Shown here: in pieces, positions 42,858 to 53,090 of the stretch
How positions within the stretch are numbered: position 1 is the first letter of the stretch
Layout of the letters: every line of letters starts with the position of its first letter
Origin: an uncultured Clostridia bacterium
GTDB lineage: Bacteria > Bacillota > Clostridia > TANB77 > CAG-508
Reading direction: 5' to 3'
DNA length: 64,000 nt
Assembly: GCA_934133175.1 (NCBI GenBank)
Contig: CAKPAX010000005.1
Location: forward strand, 1-64,000
Notes under the pieces: generated by a model
What the model was told of the DNA's origin: nothing
The model's input: the letters and a program-made list of their open reading frames with translations, nothing else
Databases searched by the model: none
Program-made: the position numbers and the translations under genes

Positions 42858-44240
42858 ATGTTAAAATCAATGGACACTTTGGTTTCACTTTGTAAAAATA
42901 GGGGGTATATATATCCGGGATCTGAGATATATGGAGGATTAGCTAATTCTTGGGATTATGGACCTTTAGGAAATGAATTAAAAAATAATATTAAAAATTT
43001 ATGGAGAAAAAAATTTATTCAAGAACAAAAAGATATAGTAGGATTAGATGCTGCAATTATAATGAATCCAGAAACTTGGGTAGCATCAGGACATGTTGGT
43101 GGATTTTCAGATCCATTAATAGATTGTAAGGAATGTAAAACAAGACATAGAGCAGATAAATTAATTGAAGAATGGGCACATGATCAAGGAAAAGATATGA
43201 TAGCAGATGGTATGACATCAGAAGAGTTAATTAATTTTATAAATGAAAACAAAATTCCTTGTCCAAAATGTGGAAAAACAAATTTTACAGATATAAGAAA
43301 ATTTAATTTAATGTTTAAAACATTTCAAGGAGTTACAGAAGATAAAACATCTGAGTTGTATTTAAGACCAGAAACAGCTCAGGGTATATTTGTTGATTTT
43401 AAAAATGTTTTAAGAACATCAAGAAAGAAAATGCCAATGGGTATAGCTCAAATAGGAAAAGCATTTAGAAATGAAATAACACCTGGAAACTTTACATTTA
43501 GAACAAGAGAATTTGAGCAGATGGAATTAGAATTCTTCTGTAAACCAGGAACAGATTTAGAATGGCATAAATATTGGAAAGATTATTGTAAAAATTGGTT
43601 ACTAGATTTAGGAATAAAAGAAGAAAATATTCGTTTAAGAGATCATTCGCCAGAAGAATTAGTATTTTATAGTGCTGCAACAACAGATATAGAATTTGCA
43701 TTCCCGTTTGGATGGGGAGAATTATGGGGAATTGCTGATAGAACAAATTACGATTTAACACAACATATGGAACATTCTAAACAAGATTTAACATACCAAG
43801 ATCCAGAAACAAACGAAAAATATATACCATATGTTATAGAACCATCTTTAGGTGCAGATAGAGTTGCATTAGCATTTTTATGTAATGCATATGATGAAGA
43901 AGAAATTTCAGAAGGTGATGTAAGAACAGTTTTACATTTACATCCAGCACTAGCACCATATAAAGTTGCTGTATTACCACTTTCTAAGAAATTATCAGAA
44001 AAAGCAGAAGAAGTATATTCAAAACTTTCTAAAAAATTTATGTGCGACTATGATGAAGCTGGAAGTATAGGAAAACGTTACAGAAGAGAAGATGAAATAG
44101 GAACACCATATTGTGTAACTGTTGATTTTGATACATTAGAAGATAATTGTGTAACAATAAGAGATAGAGATACAATGGAACAAATAAGATTAAATATTGA
44201 CGAATTAGAAAAATGGATAAATGAAAGAATAGAATTCTAA
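42858..44240 (+). CDS. glyS: Glycyl-tRNA synthetase (class II, homodimeric)
   Basis: 460 residues. Motif 2 ([25 protein letters not shown] region), ETAQGIFV, motif 3 ([13 protein letters not shown]) and two CxxC pairs (CKEC; CPKC). The single-chain archaeal/eukaryal type used by many Firmicutes. Controlled by the T-box in front. SD AAAAAAGGAGG. Confidence 0.96.
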   Translation: MLKSMDTLVSLCKNRGYIYPGSEIYGGLANSWDYGPLGNELKNNIKNLWRKKFIQEQKDIVGLDAAIIMNPETWVASGHVGGFSDPLIDCKECKTRHRADKLIEEWAHDQGKDMIADGMTSEELINFINENKIPCPKCGKTNFTDIRKFNLMFKTFQGVTEDKTSELYLRPETAQGIFVDFKNVLRTSRKKMPMGIAQIGKAFRNEITPGNFTFRTREFEQMELEFFCKPGTDLEWHKYWKDYCKNWLLDLGIKEENIRLRDHSPEELVFYSAATTDIEFAFPFGWGELWGIADRTNYDLTQHMEHSKQDLTYQDPETNEKYIPYVIEPSLGADRVALAFLCNAYDEEEISEGDVRTVLHLHPALAPYKVAVLPLSKKLSEKAEEVYSKLSKKFMCDYDEAGSIGKRYRREDEIGTPYCVTVDFDTLEDNCVTIRDRDTMEQIRLNIDELEKWINERIEF

Positions 44241-44315
44241 TCAAGTATTTACTAGACTTTCAGTCATTTATATGATAAAATATATTATATATAATTTTAT
44301 GAAAGGAGAAAGATT

Positions 44316-44570
44316 GTGATAATTACTCCAACATTTTACAGAGTCTTTAGAATCATAGAAAAAGGTAAACAGGATAAAGTCAAAACATTTTTTTATGATA
44401 ATAAAGGAGAGTTGCTTTGTTCAGGAGAATTTTACAATCTGTCTCCTGAAGAATTTGATGATCTAAAAAATTTTTTAGATTGTCTAATAAAAATTAACAA
44501 TACAAATGAAACCTCATTGGTTTTTGGTATTGTTGAATTGCAACATTTATTGGAGAAGTGGTCTAAATAA
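44316..44570 (+). CDS. Small hypothetical protein (84 aa)
   Basis: GTG start at 44316 with AAAGGAGAAAG. Compact alpha/beta protein with no membrane helix or motif I recognise: RVFRIIEKGKQDKVKTFF, EFYNLSPEEFDDLKNFLDCL. Slightly richer in G+C than neighbours. Own terminator after it. Confidence 0.7.
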   Translation: MIITPTFYRVFRIIEKGKQDKVKTFFYDNKGELLCSGEFYNLSPEEFDDLKNFLDCLIKINNTNETSLVFGIVELQHLLEKWSK

Positions 44571-44582
44571 GGCCACTTCTTT
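44552..44582 (+). terminator. Terminator after the 84-aa gene
   Basis: AGAAGTGG-tctaaataagg-CCACTTCT followed by TTAAATT; perfect 8-bp stem that overlaps the stop codon. Confidence 0.75.
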
Positions 44583-44607
44583 AAATTGGTAATAATTTAA
44601 AAAGCTT

Positions 44608-44784
44608 CTATAAATTTTTTTCATATAAATCTTTTATAAACACATTTTGTTCTTCAAAATTATCTACAAATCCAACTTTAGCCACATTGTTATTTATTCC
44701 TTGAATCCATACAAGTCTGTTGTCGAAAAAAACATCACATTTTTCTTTATTATTTAAAATATTGTTAATTCTTTGTAATTCCAT
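44608..44784 (-). CDS. sspH: Small acid-soluble spore protein, H type
   Basis: 58 residues, MELQRINNILNNKEK start, with AAGGAGG upstream. The family pattern is clear: xxxRxxxIxxxxxxxDVxFxxxxVWIQGIN...AKVGFVD..EEQNVFIKDLYE, with the invariant VWI. SASP-H proteins are made in the forespore, probably under SigG. It faces the udk-like gene. Confidence 0.88.
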   Translation of the reverse strand: MELQRINNILNNKEKCDVFFDNRLVWIQGINNNVAKVGFVDNFEEQNVFIKDLYEKNL

Positions 44785-44919
44785 AATAAAACCTCCTTAT
44801 AGCTTGTCAATTTAATATAATTATATCCATATAATATAAAAATATAACTAAAAATTGACTTATGATTATTTATAATATAAAATAATAATGTAAAAAACTA
44901 AAGAAAGAGGAAGGTAAAA

Positions 44920-46560
44920 ATGATTATAAAAAACAAAAAGAAAAAAATTGAATTAAAAGAAGGAACTAAAATTTCAGTAGGGTTAAAAAAAGAAATAGAA
45001 AACAGTGAATATCAAGTAATTGCTGCTAAATTTAATAATGAATATAAAAATTTACAAGATGAATTAAATGAAGATGGAACAATAGAATTAATAGATATTA
45101 GTTCTGCAGAAGGAATGAAAGTATATAAAAGAACACTTGTGTATATTATGGGAAAAGCATTTGAAGAATGTTATCCAAAGGCTTTAATAACAGTTAATTA
45201 CCAATTAAATAATGCAATGTTTTGTGATATAGATAATATGAAAGTTACAGATGAAATAGTAAAAACAATAAAAAATAAAATGAAAGAAATAATAGAAAAA
45301 GATTTAGAAATAAAAAAAGTTGTAATGACAAGAGAAAAAGCAAAGGAATTTTATGAAGAAAAAAATACATCAAGAGGGAAATTACAACTTGATCTTAAAG
45401 ATAATCAAGAAATATATATGTATTTTTGTGAAGATTATTTTAACTATTGTTATGGAACACTTGCCAATAAAACAAGTTGCACAAAGGTATTTGATATGGA
45501 AAAATACAGTGATGGATTTTTAATAAGATTCCCAAGCACAAGTAATCCAGATAAAGTTCCAAAATATCATGAAACAAAAAAATTGTCATGGGCATTAAAC
45601 GAATATGATGATATACACAAATTATTAAATTTAAATACTGTATATAAGTTAAATAAAGCAATAAAAGAAAAAAAAATTCAAGATATAATAATGCTAGATG
45701 AAGCATTACATGAAAAGAAAATTGCCCAAATAGCAGATAATATAGTTAAAAATAGAAAAGTTAAAATGATATTAATTGCAGGACCATCATCTTCTGGAAA
45801 GACAACGTTTGCAAAGAGATTAGGTGTTCAATTAAGATTAAATGGATTAAAACCTGTTACAATTTCAGTTGATAATTATTTTGTAGAAAGAGATCAAAAT
45901 CCTAAAGATGAAAATGGAGAATATGATTTTGAATGTCTAGAAGCTATAGATTTAGATTTATTTAATGATCATTTATTAAAGTTGTTAAATGGTGAAGAAA
46001 TTGATATGCCAGAATTTGACTTTGTTGTAGGAACCAAAAGATATAATGGTAAAAAAATGTCTTTAGCTAAAGACGAAGTACTTGTTATAGAAGGAATACA
46101 TTGTTTAAATGATAAGTTAACAAGTAGAATACCTAAAGAACAAAAATATAAAATTTATATAAGTGCATTAACTGTTTTAAAAATGGATTATTATAATAGA
46201 ATTTCAACAACAGATACAAGATTAATAAGAAGAATTGCAAGAGATAATAAGTTTAGAGGATATTCTGCTAAGCACACTATTGCTACATGGCATAAAGTAA
46301 ATAAAGGTGAAGTCTCTAATATATTCCCATTTCAAGAAGAAGCAGATAGTATATTTAATACCTCATTAATTTATGAATTGGCAGCATTAAAAGATGATGT
46401 TATGCCATTGTTAGAAGAAATTGATAATACAAATCCTGAATATGCAGAAGCGCAAAGATTAATAAATATGTTAAAATATTTTGAATCAATCCCTAAAAAT
46501 AAAGTACCAATTAATTCATTGTTACGTGAATTCTTGGGTGGAAGTGTTTTTGGAGATTAG
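44920..46560 (+). CDS. TGS/ThrRS-like domain fused to uridine kinase-family nucleoside kinase
   Basis: 546 residues. N-terminal ThrRS-like region: a short TGS-type segment and an editing/second-additional-domain stretch (RTLVYIMGKAFEECYP...), then a P-loop kinase domain with GPSSSGKTTFAKRLG (about 287-301), the ISVDNYFVERDQ and EYDFECLEAIDLDLF motifs and VIEGIHCLND. This chimeric udk is common in Clostridia. Phosphorylates uridine/cytidine or another nucleoside. SD AGAGGAAGG. Confidence 0.9.
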   Translation: MIIKNKKKKIELKEGTKISVGLKKEIENSEYQVIAAKFNNEYKNLQDELNEDGTIELIDISSAEGMKVYKRTLVYIMGKAFEECYPKALITVNYQLNNAMFCDIDNMKVTDEIVKTIKNKMKEIIEKDLEIKKVVMTREKAKEFYEEKNTSRGKLQLDLKDNQEIYMYFCEDYFNYCYGTLANKTSCTKVFDMEKYSDGFLIRFPSTSNPDKVPKYHETKKLSWALNEYDDIHKLLNLNTVYKLNKAIKEKKIQDIIMLDEALHEKKIAQIADNIVKNRKVKMILIAGPSSSGKTTFAKRLGVQLRLNGLKPVTISVDNYFVERDQNPKDENGEYDFECLEAIDLDLFNDHLLKLLNGEEIDMPEFDFVVGTKRYNGKKMSLAKDEVLVIEGIHCLNDKLTSRIPKEQKYKIYISALTVLKMDYYNRISTTDTRLIRRIARDNKFRGYSAKHTIATWHKVNKGEVSNIFPFQEEADSIFNTSLIYELAALKDDVMPLLEEIDNTNPEYAEAQRLINMLKYFESIPKNKVPINSLLREFLGGSVFGD

Positions 46561-46575
46561 AATGAAGGTTGAAAT

Positions 46576-46893
46576 ATGTTAAAAAATAGTAAATTTACAG
46601 AAATAGATGAAGAGTTTATTTGTCAAAATTGTGGAAAAAAAGTCTCAAAATTAGGATATTCATGTAGAAATCATTGTCCATATTGTTTGCATTCAAAACA
46701 TGTGGATGTAAATCCAGGTGATAGAGCAGAAGAATGCAAAGGAGATTTAGAACCAGTTGCATTAGAAATTGATAGTAAAAAAGGATATGTTATTGTATTT
46801 AAATGTAAAAAATGTGGAAAAATAAGAAAAAATAAAGCAGCTAAAGACGATAATATGGATTTGATAATCGAATTAAGTTCTAAGCAAATATAA
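46576..46893 (+). CDS. RNHCP-domain zinc protein
   Basis: 105 residues. CQNCGKKV, the eponymous RNHCPYCLHSKHVDVNPGDRAEECKG and CKKCGKIRKNKAA. RNHCP proteins are of unknown function, probably RNA-binding. Short gap after the udk fusion. Confidence 0.9.
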   Translation: MLKNSKFTEIDEEFICQNCGKKVSKLGYSCRNHCPYCLHSKHVDVNPGDRAEECKGDLEPVALEIDSKKGYVIVFKCKKCGKIRKNKAAKDDNMDLIIELSSKQI

Positions 46894-46914
46894 GAATACA
46901 GAGGAGGAGATATT

Positions 46915-47727
46915 TTGAAAAATACAGAAGAATTAGAGAAAGTTGCTAAAGATGTTAGAAAAGGTATAATTGAAGAAGTATATAGAGCTGAATCTGGTCA
47001 TCCAGGTGGCTCTTTGTCAATTGCAGATATATTAACAGTTTTATATTTTAATGTATTAAATATAGACCCTAAAAATTCTAAATGGGAAGATAGAGATAGA
47101 TTTGTTTTGTCAAAAGGACATTGTTCACCAGCTCTTTATAGTGTTCTTGCAAATAGAGGATATTTTGATAAAGAATTATTAAAAACTTTTAGAAATTTAG
47201 AAAGTAATTTACAAGGACATCCTGATATGAATAAAGTACCAGGTGTTGATATGACAACAGGTTCATTAGGACAGGGATTATCTGTTGCAAACGGTATGGC
47301 GATTGCTGGTAAATTGAATAATAAACAATATAGAGTATATTGTTTGTTAGGTGATGGTGAAATAGAAGAAGGACAAGTTTGGGAAGCGGCAATGACTGCT
47401 AATAAATATAAACTAGATAATTTATGTGTTATTGTTGATAATAATAATTTGCAAATAGATGGAACAATAGAAGAAGTAATGAGTTCATATCCAATAGATG
47501 AAAAATTTAAAAGCTTTGGGTTTCAAATAATAAATATTGATGGTCATAATATTCAAGAAATAATTGATGCTTTTGATGTTGCAAAAAATGTTAAAGGAAA
47601 ACCAACATGTATAATTGCCAAAACAATAAAAGGCAAAGGAGTATCCTTTATGGAAAATAAAGCAGAATGGCATGGTAAGGCTCCGACAGAAGAACAGTAT
47701 AATTTAGCAATAGAAGAATTAAATTAA
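46915..47727 (+). CDS. Transketolase, N-terminal (TPP-binding) subunit
   Basis: 270 residues, TTG start with GAGGAGATATT. HPGGSLSIADILTVLYFNVL, SKGHCSPALYSVLANRGYF, TTGSLGQGLSVANGMAIA, and the TPP/Mg motif GDGEIEEGQVWEAAMTA...NNLQIDGT. Split transketolase: the partner subunit follows in 13 bases. Confidence 0.95.
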   Translation: MKNTEELEKVAKDVRKGIIEEVYRAESGHPGGSLSIADILTVLYFNVLNIDPKNSKWEDRDRFVLSKGHCSPALYSVLANRGYFDKELLKTFRNLESNLQGHPDMNKVPGVDMTTGSLGQGLSVANGMAIAGKLNNKQYRVYCLLGDGEIEEGQVWEAAMTANKYKLDNLCVIVDNNNLQIDGTIEEVMSSYPIDEKFKSFGFQIINIDGHNIQEIIDAFDVAKNVKGKPTCIIAKTIKGKGVSFMENKAEWHGKAPTEEQYNLAIEELN

Positions 47728-47740
47728 AGGAGAATATTAT

Positions 47741-48667
47741 ATGAAAGAAGAGAAAAAGGCAACACGCCAAAGTTATGGAGAAGCTTTAGTAGAGCTTGGA
47801 AGAAAAAATAAAAATATAGTAGTTTTTGATGCAGATTTAGCTACTGCAACAAAAACTGTAATGTTTGCAAAAGAATTTCCAGACAGATTTTTCGATATGG
47901 GAATTGCAGAACAAGATATGATATCAACAGCGGCAGGAATATCAACTTGTGGTAAAATACCATATGTAAGTACATTTGCAATGTTTGCAGCTGGAAGGGC
48001 ATATGATCAAATAAGAAATAGTGTATGTTATCCAAAATTAAATGTAAAAATATGTGCAACACATGCTGGAATAACTGTTGGAAAAGATGGAGCTACTCAT
48101 CAAATGATTGAAGACTTATCATTAATGAGAACAATACCTAATATGACAGTAATGTGTACATCTGATGATATTCAAACAAAATGGGCAGTTGAAGAGATTT
48201 CTAAAGTGAATGGACCAGTTTATTTAAGATTATGCAGAACAGCATCAAATGTAATATATGAAGAAAATCAAAAATTTGAAATGGGTAAGGCCGTACAAAT
48301 TGGAAATGGTACAGATGGAACTGTTTTTGCTACAGGAATTACTGTTGCTGAAGCATTAAAAGCAAAAAAAGAATTAAAAAAATTAGGGATAGATATAAGA
48401 GTTGTAGATATACACACTATTAAACCAATTGATGAGGGTATTATTATAAAATCTGCAATAGAAACCCAAAAATTGATTTCAATAGAAGATCATAATATTA
48501 TTGGAGGTTTAGGTTCAGCAATTTCTGAAGTTTTAACTACTAGATATCCAAAAAAACTTGAGAGAATAGGAATAGGAGATACTTTTGGAAAATCTGGAAG
48601 TTCAGATGAGTTAATGAGATATTTTGGAATAACTAGCGATAATATTATTGATAAATTTATAAATTAA
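47741..48667 (+). CDS. Transketolase, C-terminal subunit
   Basis: 308 residues. Pyrimidine-binding motif RFFDMGIAEQDMISTAAGIS, THAGITVGKDGATHQMIEDL, and the C-domain (LGSAISEVLTTRYPK). Completes the split enzyme of the pentose phosphate pathway. SD AAGGAGAAT. Confidence 0.95.
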   Translation: MKEEKKATRQSYGEALVELGRKNKNIVVFDADLATATKTVMFAKEFPDRFFDMGIAEQDMISTAAGISTCGKIPYVSTFAMFAAGRAYDQIRNSVCYPKLNVKICATHAGITVGKDGATHQMIEDLSLMRTIPNMTVMCTSDDIQTKWAVEEISKVNGPVYLRLCRTASNVIYEENQKFEMGKAVQIGNGTDGTVFATGITVAEALKAKKELKKLGIDIRVVDIHTIKPIDEGIIIKSAIETQKLISIEDHNIIGGLGSAISEVLTTRYPKKLERIGIGDTFGKSGSSDELMRYFGITSDNIIDKFIN

Positions 48668-48847
48668 AGATACATTTAATCTTATTGTTAATAAATAGCA
48701 ATAAGATTTTTTTCTATAATTTTATTAAAATTGATATTATTTTTTTGTGAAAATTGTGTGAATTTTACAAAACAAAGAAAAATAAAGAAAAAAGATAAAA
48801 AAGGCAAAAAAACCAACAATTTCTATCTTTTTTTTCATAATAAAGTA

Positions 48848-48876
48848 TTGCAAAAAATATACATTATTGTTATGAT
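48848..48876 (+). promoter_or_regulatory. SigA-type promoter of the ftsEX operon
   Basis: TTGCAA (48848-48853), 17 bases, TATGAT (48871-48876). The 258-base spacer after transketolase otherwise holds a weak hairpin and AT runs. Confidence 0.65.
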
Positions 48877-48925
48877 ATTGTTGAATAAAATTATATAGTT
48901 GACAATAGTTTAGTGAGGTATAAAG

Positions 48926-49612
48926 ATGATAGAATTTAGAAATGTAAGCAAGACTTATGATACAGGAACAAAGGCTGTGAAAAATGCTAATTTTGTTATA
49001 AATAAAGGAGAATTTGCATTTTTAGTAGGAACCTCAGGAAGTGGTAAGTCTACATTAATAAAACTAATATTAAAAGAAGAAGAACCAACATCAGGAAATA
49101 TAATAATAAATGGTAAAGATACAACGTATTTAAAACAAAGTAGAATTCCATATTTAAGAAGAAGTATGGGAGTTGTTTTTCAAGACTTTAGGCTATTACC
49201 AGATAAAACAGTATATGATAATGTTGCATATGCAATGTATATAGTAAGAGCAACGCCAAGACATATTAGAAGACAGGTTCCAATGGTACTTTCTTTAGTA
49301 GGACTAAGTGGAAAAGCTAAAATGTATCCAAACGAATTATCTGGTGGAGAGCAGCAAAGAGTAGCATTAGCAAGAGCGTTAGTTAATAATCCATCAATGC
49401 TTATTGCTGATGAACCAACAGGAAATTTAGATCCAGAAACAGCATGGGATATTATGAACTTATTAAATGATATAAATATGAGAGGAACAACAGTTGTTGT
49501 TGCAACACACGCCAAAGATATAGTAGATAAAATGAAAAAAAGAGTTATACATATTAATAAAGGCGAAATAGTAAGAGATGATAAAAAAGGCGGTTATGAT
49601 TATGAAATATAA
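48926..49612 (+). CDS. ftsE: Cell-division ABC ATPase FtsE
   Basis: 228 residues. Walker A GTSGSGKST, signature LSGGEQQRVALARAL, Walker B MLIADEPTGNLDPETA, switch His in VVATHAKDIVDK. With FtsX it transmits division signals to wall hydrolases. The start of ftsX overlaps its last codons by 11 bases. Confidence 0.96.
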   Translation: MIEFRNVSKTYDTGTKAVKNANFVINKGEFAFLVGTSGSGKSTLIKLILKEEEPTSGNIIINGKDTTYLKQSRIPYLRRSMGVVFQDFRLLPDKTVYDNVAYAMYIVRATPRHIRRQVPMVLSLVGLSGKAKMYPNELSGGEQQRVALARALVNNPSMLIADEPTGNLDPETAWDIMNLLNDINMRGTTVVVATHAKDIVDKMKKRVIHINKGEIVRDDKKGGYDYEI

Positions 49613-50501
49613 TATATTTACATATTTAATAGGAGAAGGATTTAAAAACGTATTTAAAAACAAAAAATCAACAGCAGCATCATTAATGATTATGTGTGCA
49701 ACAATGATTATATTTGGAGTGTTTTTTATAATAGGAGAAAACATAAACCATTTTGTTAAAGAGGTAGAGGGAGCTCAAGGAATTCAAGTATTTATAAATA
49801 CTGATGCAACAGATGAACAAATTAAAGAAATTGGAGAAAAGATAAGTGCATTAGATGGAGTAAATACAGTAACATTTGTATCTAAAGAAGCAGGATTAGA
49901 ACAAATGAAAGAAAAGTTTAAAGAAAAAGAATATTTATTAGATACATATAAAGACAATAATATACTTCCAGATTCATATGTAGTAACTCTTACAGATTTA
50001 AATTTAAGTAGTCAAGTTCAAGAACAGATAAATCAAATGGAAAATATAAAAAGAATAACAAGTAGAGACGAAACTGTTAGTACATTAATAAATCTTGCAA
50101 ATGGTGTAAGAATTATTACTGGTGTAATATTAATATTATTGGTTGTAATATCAGTATTTATAATTGCAAATACAATAAAACTTACAGTTCATGCTAGAAG
50201 AAAAGAGATATCTATTATGAAATATGTTGGTGCAACAAATAATTTTATTAGATGGCCATTTATAGTAGAAGGTATAATAATAGGTATTTTATCAGGTGCA
50301 ATTTCGTTAACAATAGTTGGTGGAGGATATAATTTTATAGCAAATCAAATAGTAAATTCTCAATTTATGAAAATAACTAATATGAGTTTAGTAGGATTTT
50401 CAGATATGTTTAATTTAATAGTAATAATATATTTGTTATTAGGAATAGGAATAGGTGTTTTAGGAAGTACTATTTCTATGAGAAAATATTTAAAAGTTTA
50501 A
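49602..50501 (+). CDS. ftsX: Cell-division protein FtsX
   Basis: 299 residues from ATG 49602 (AAAGGCGG upstream). Four membrane helices with a large extracellular loop after TM1 (about 50-170) and the cytosolic-side RRKEISIMKYVGATN motif typical of the FtsX/MacB permease family. Together with ftsE, immediately upstream of two PcsB/EnvC-like hydrolases that its loop probably activates. Confidence 0.95.
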   Translation: MKYNIFTYLIGEGFKNVFKNKKSTAASLMIMCATMIIFGVFFIIGENINHFVKEVEGAQGIQVFINTDATDEQIKEIGEKISALDGVNTVTFVSKEAGLEQMKEKFKEKEYLLDTYKDNNILPDSYVVTLTDLNLSSQVQEQINQMENIKRITSRDETVSTLINLANGVRIITGVILILLVVISVFIIANTIKLTVHARRKEISIMKYVGATNNFIRWPFIVEGIIIGILSGAISLTIVGGGYNFIANQIVNSQFMKITNMSLVGFSDMFNLIVIIYLLLGIGIGVLGSTISMRKYLKV

Positions 50502-50517
50502 AAAGGAGTGGAAACAC

Positions 50518-51720
50518 ATGCGTAAATTCTTATGTGTGGTTTTAGCTTTAATAATAAGTAGTATAGCTTTATTTTCATATGCAGAAAATGTGGATGAATT
50601 ACAAACGAAATCTAATGAAATAAAAAATCAAATTAACCAGTCGAATGAAAAACTAGATGATGTAAAAAATGAATTGTCAGCAAATTTGCAACAAGTCCAA
50701 AAATTAGATGAAACGATAGAAAATGCAGAAAAACAATTAAATGAACTAAACACAAAAATAGAAAATTTACAGAAAAATATTGACCAAATACAAGAAAAAT
50801 TAAATAAAGTCCAAAAGGAATATGATAAACAAAAAAAGATGCTAGAAGAAAGATTGGTTTCTATATATGAAGAAGGAGATGTTCAGTATATAGATGTGTT
50901 ACTTAGTTCTACTAGTTTATCAGATTTTTTGTCTAATTATTATTTAATAACAGAATTAGCAACATATGATACACAGTTATTAAATGAAGTTGAAACACAA
51001 AAAAATATTATAGAAGAACAAAATAAAAAACTTAGTGAACAAAAAGAACAAATGGCAGAAAATAAACAAACTCAATTGAAAACTTCTAAAGTATTACAGA
51101 ATAATAAAACTTTAAGGGAACATTATATATCACAATTATCAGAACAAGAACAAAAAATTCAAGGAGATATAGATGAATATAATAAACAATATAAAGAAAT
51201 AGAAGCAGAAATTTTAATGTTATCTAAAAACGTTATAAGTGAAGAATATATTGGTGGAATTATGGCTTGGCCAATTCCGGGTTATACAAGAATTACATCA
51301 CAATATGGAATGAGAACACACCCAATTACAGGTGTATATAAATTACATACAGGTGTTGATGTTGGTGCACCAATAGGAGCGAATTTTATAGCAGCAAATG
51401 ATGGAGTTGTTACAAAGGCTAGTTATAATGGAGCGTATGGAAATATGGTTATAATTGATCATGGAGGAGGAGTTTCAACATTATATGCTCATGGATCTGA
51501 AATAGTGGTACAAGCAGGCCAACAAGTAAAAAAAGGTGATGTTGTATTAAAAGTCGGATCAACAGGATATTCAACAGGAGCTCATGCACATTTTGAGGTA
51601 AGAATAAATGGACAACCAGTAAATCCGATGGATTATATAACTTCAACTAATAAAAAAACAACAGATAGTACTTTAAGTCAAGAAAATAACACAATAGAAA
51701 ATAATACAGTAAATAATTAA
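50518..51720 (+). CDS. PcsB/EnvC-like coiled-coil M23 hydrolase 1
   Basis: 400 residues. Signal peptide, a long coiled coil (about 25-230) rich in Gln/Glu/Asn with the SLYEEGDVQYIDVLLSSTSLSDFLSNY-like insert (read from about 125), then an M23 domain with LHTGVDVGAP, TLYAHG and HAHFEVRI. Zinc ligands are complete, so enzymatically competent, unlike EnvC of E. coli. Likely partner of FtsX. Confidence 0.93.
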   Translation: MRKFLCVVLALIISSIALFSYAENVDELQTKSNEIKNQINQSNEKLDDVKNELSANLQQVQKLDETIENAEKQLNELNTKIENLQKNIDQIQEKLNKVQKEYDKQKKMLEERLVSIYEEGDVQYIDVLLSSTSLSDFLSNYYLITELATYDTQLLNEVETQKNIIEEQNKKLSEQKEQMAENKQTQLKTSKVLQNNKTLREHYISQLSEQEQKIQGDIDEYNKQYKEIEAEILMLSKNVISEEYIGGIMAWPIPGYTRITSQYGMRTHPITGVYKLHTGVDVGAPIGANFIAANDGVVTKASYNGAYGNMVIIDHGGGVSTLYAHGSEIVVQAGQQVKKGDVVLKVGSTGYSTGAHAHFEVRINGQPVNPMDYITSTNKKTTDSTLSQENNTIENNTVNN

Positions 51721-51744
51721 TTATGAAAATTATGGGAGGAAAAG

Positions 51745-52944
51745 ATGAAGAATATATTTATTAAAATATTGGCAGTAATGTTAATAATAGTATTTATATT
51801 ACAATACAGTTTTGTAATGGCAACTAATTCTAAATCAGAACTGCAAGGACAACAATCAGAAATAGATCAACAAATAAAAGAAAAAGAAGAGAAATTAGAA
51901 GGAATAAAAACTGAAAAATCTGAAACATTACAACAAGTGGAAAATTTAATCTCTCAAATTTCAGAATATGAATCAGACATAGATGATTTAGATGATCAAA
52001 TAGAAGAATTAAATGGAAAAATAAAAGATTCCGAAGAAGAATTACAAAAAGAACAAAAGGAATATGATGAAAATGAACAAGCTTTGAATGAGAGATTAGT
52101 AGCTGTATATGAAAATGGAGAAACATCATATTTGGATTTTTTGCTTTCATCAGAAGGATTAACAGATTTTATTTCTAATTATTTTTTAGTGTCAGAACTT
52201 GCTACATATGACACAGATTTATTAGAGTCTATCGAAAAAAAGAAAAATCAAATAGAAGAGCAAAAAAAGAAATTAGAAGAAAGCAAAACTGAGTTAAATA
52301 ATACAAAAACAAGCAAAGAGGCAAAACAAAAAAAATTGTCAACTGCTAAAACAGAAAAAAGCAAGTATGCAGCTAAACTTTCAGAAGACGAAAAAAGCAC
52401 TCAAGCAGAACTTGAACAATTTGAAAAAGACAAACAAGAAATTACTGCAAAATTGAAAAAAATAGCAGAACAAGAAGAAGCTGCAAGAAGACAACAAGGA
52501 AATAGCGGAACAACTATAATATCTGGTAATCCAAGTGCAAGTGGTTATATTTTTCCTGTTTCTGGTTTAAGTAAAGCAAATATAAGAAATAAATCTTATC
52601 CTTCTTATAAAGGACATACAGGTGTAGATGTAAATATTGGGGTTACAGGAAAAAGTGTAGTTGCAGTAAAATCAGGAACAGTAGTAATATCACAAGCATT
52701 AAAAAATTCAAGTGGTGGATATAGAAGCTATGGAGAATATGTTGTAATAAGTCATGGAGATGGAACAATGACATTTTATGCACATATGTTAGCTAATTCA
52801 AGAAGAGTTCAAGTTGGATCACATGTATCACAAGGACAAGTTATAGGAACAGTTGGATCAACCGGAAATTCAACGGGAACCCATTTACATTTTGAAGTTA
52901 GGGTAGGAGGAAGACCTGTTAATCCATTACCATATTTGCCATAA
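51745..52944 (+). CDS. PcsB/EnvC-like coiled-coil M23 hydrolase 2
   Basis: 399 residues, tandem paralogue of the preceding gene, with the same layout: signal helix, coiled coil with YLDFLLSSEGLTDFISNYFLV, a Ser/Gly/Gln linker, and M23 domain (HTGVDVNIG, TMTFYAHM, HLHFEVRV). The middle segment is diverged more than the M23 core, suggesting partner specialisation. Confidence 0.93.
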   Translation: MKNIFIKILAVMLIIVFILQYSFVMATNSKSELQGQQSEIDQQIKEKEEKLEGIKTEKSETLQQVENLISQISEYESDIDDLDDQIEELNGKIKDSEEELQKEQKEYDENEQALNERLVAVYENGETSYLDFLLSSEGLTDFISNYFLVSELATYDTDLLESIEKKKNQIEEQKKKLEESKTELNNTKTSKEAKQKKLSTAKTEKSKYAAKLSEDEKSTQAELEQFEKDKQEITAKLKKIAEQEEAARRQQGNSGTTIISGNPSASGYIFPVSGLSKANIRNKSYPSYKGHTGVDVNIGVTGKSVVAVKSGTVVISQALKNSSGGYRSYGEYVVISHGDGTMTFYAHMLANSRRVQVGSHVSQGQVIGTVGSTGNSTGTHLHFEVRVGGRPVNPLPYLP

Positions 52945-53090
52945 TTATATAGATAGAATGATGAATAGAATTTCTTTATGATTTTATATCATTTAGAAAT
53001 TCTTAAATTCATGTTTTAATAAAATTTATAACATAAAAATTATACTTTTAAATATAAAATAATAAGGATAATAATATAAAGGAGATTGCA

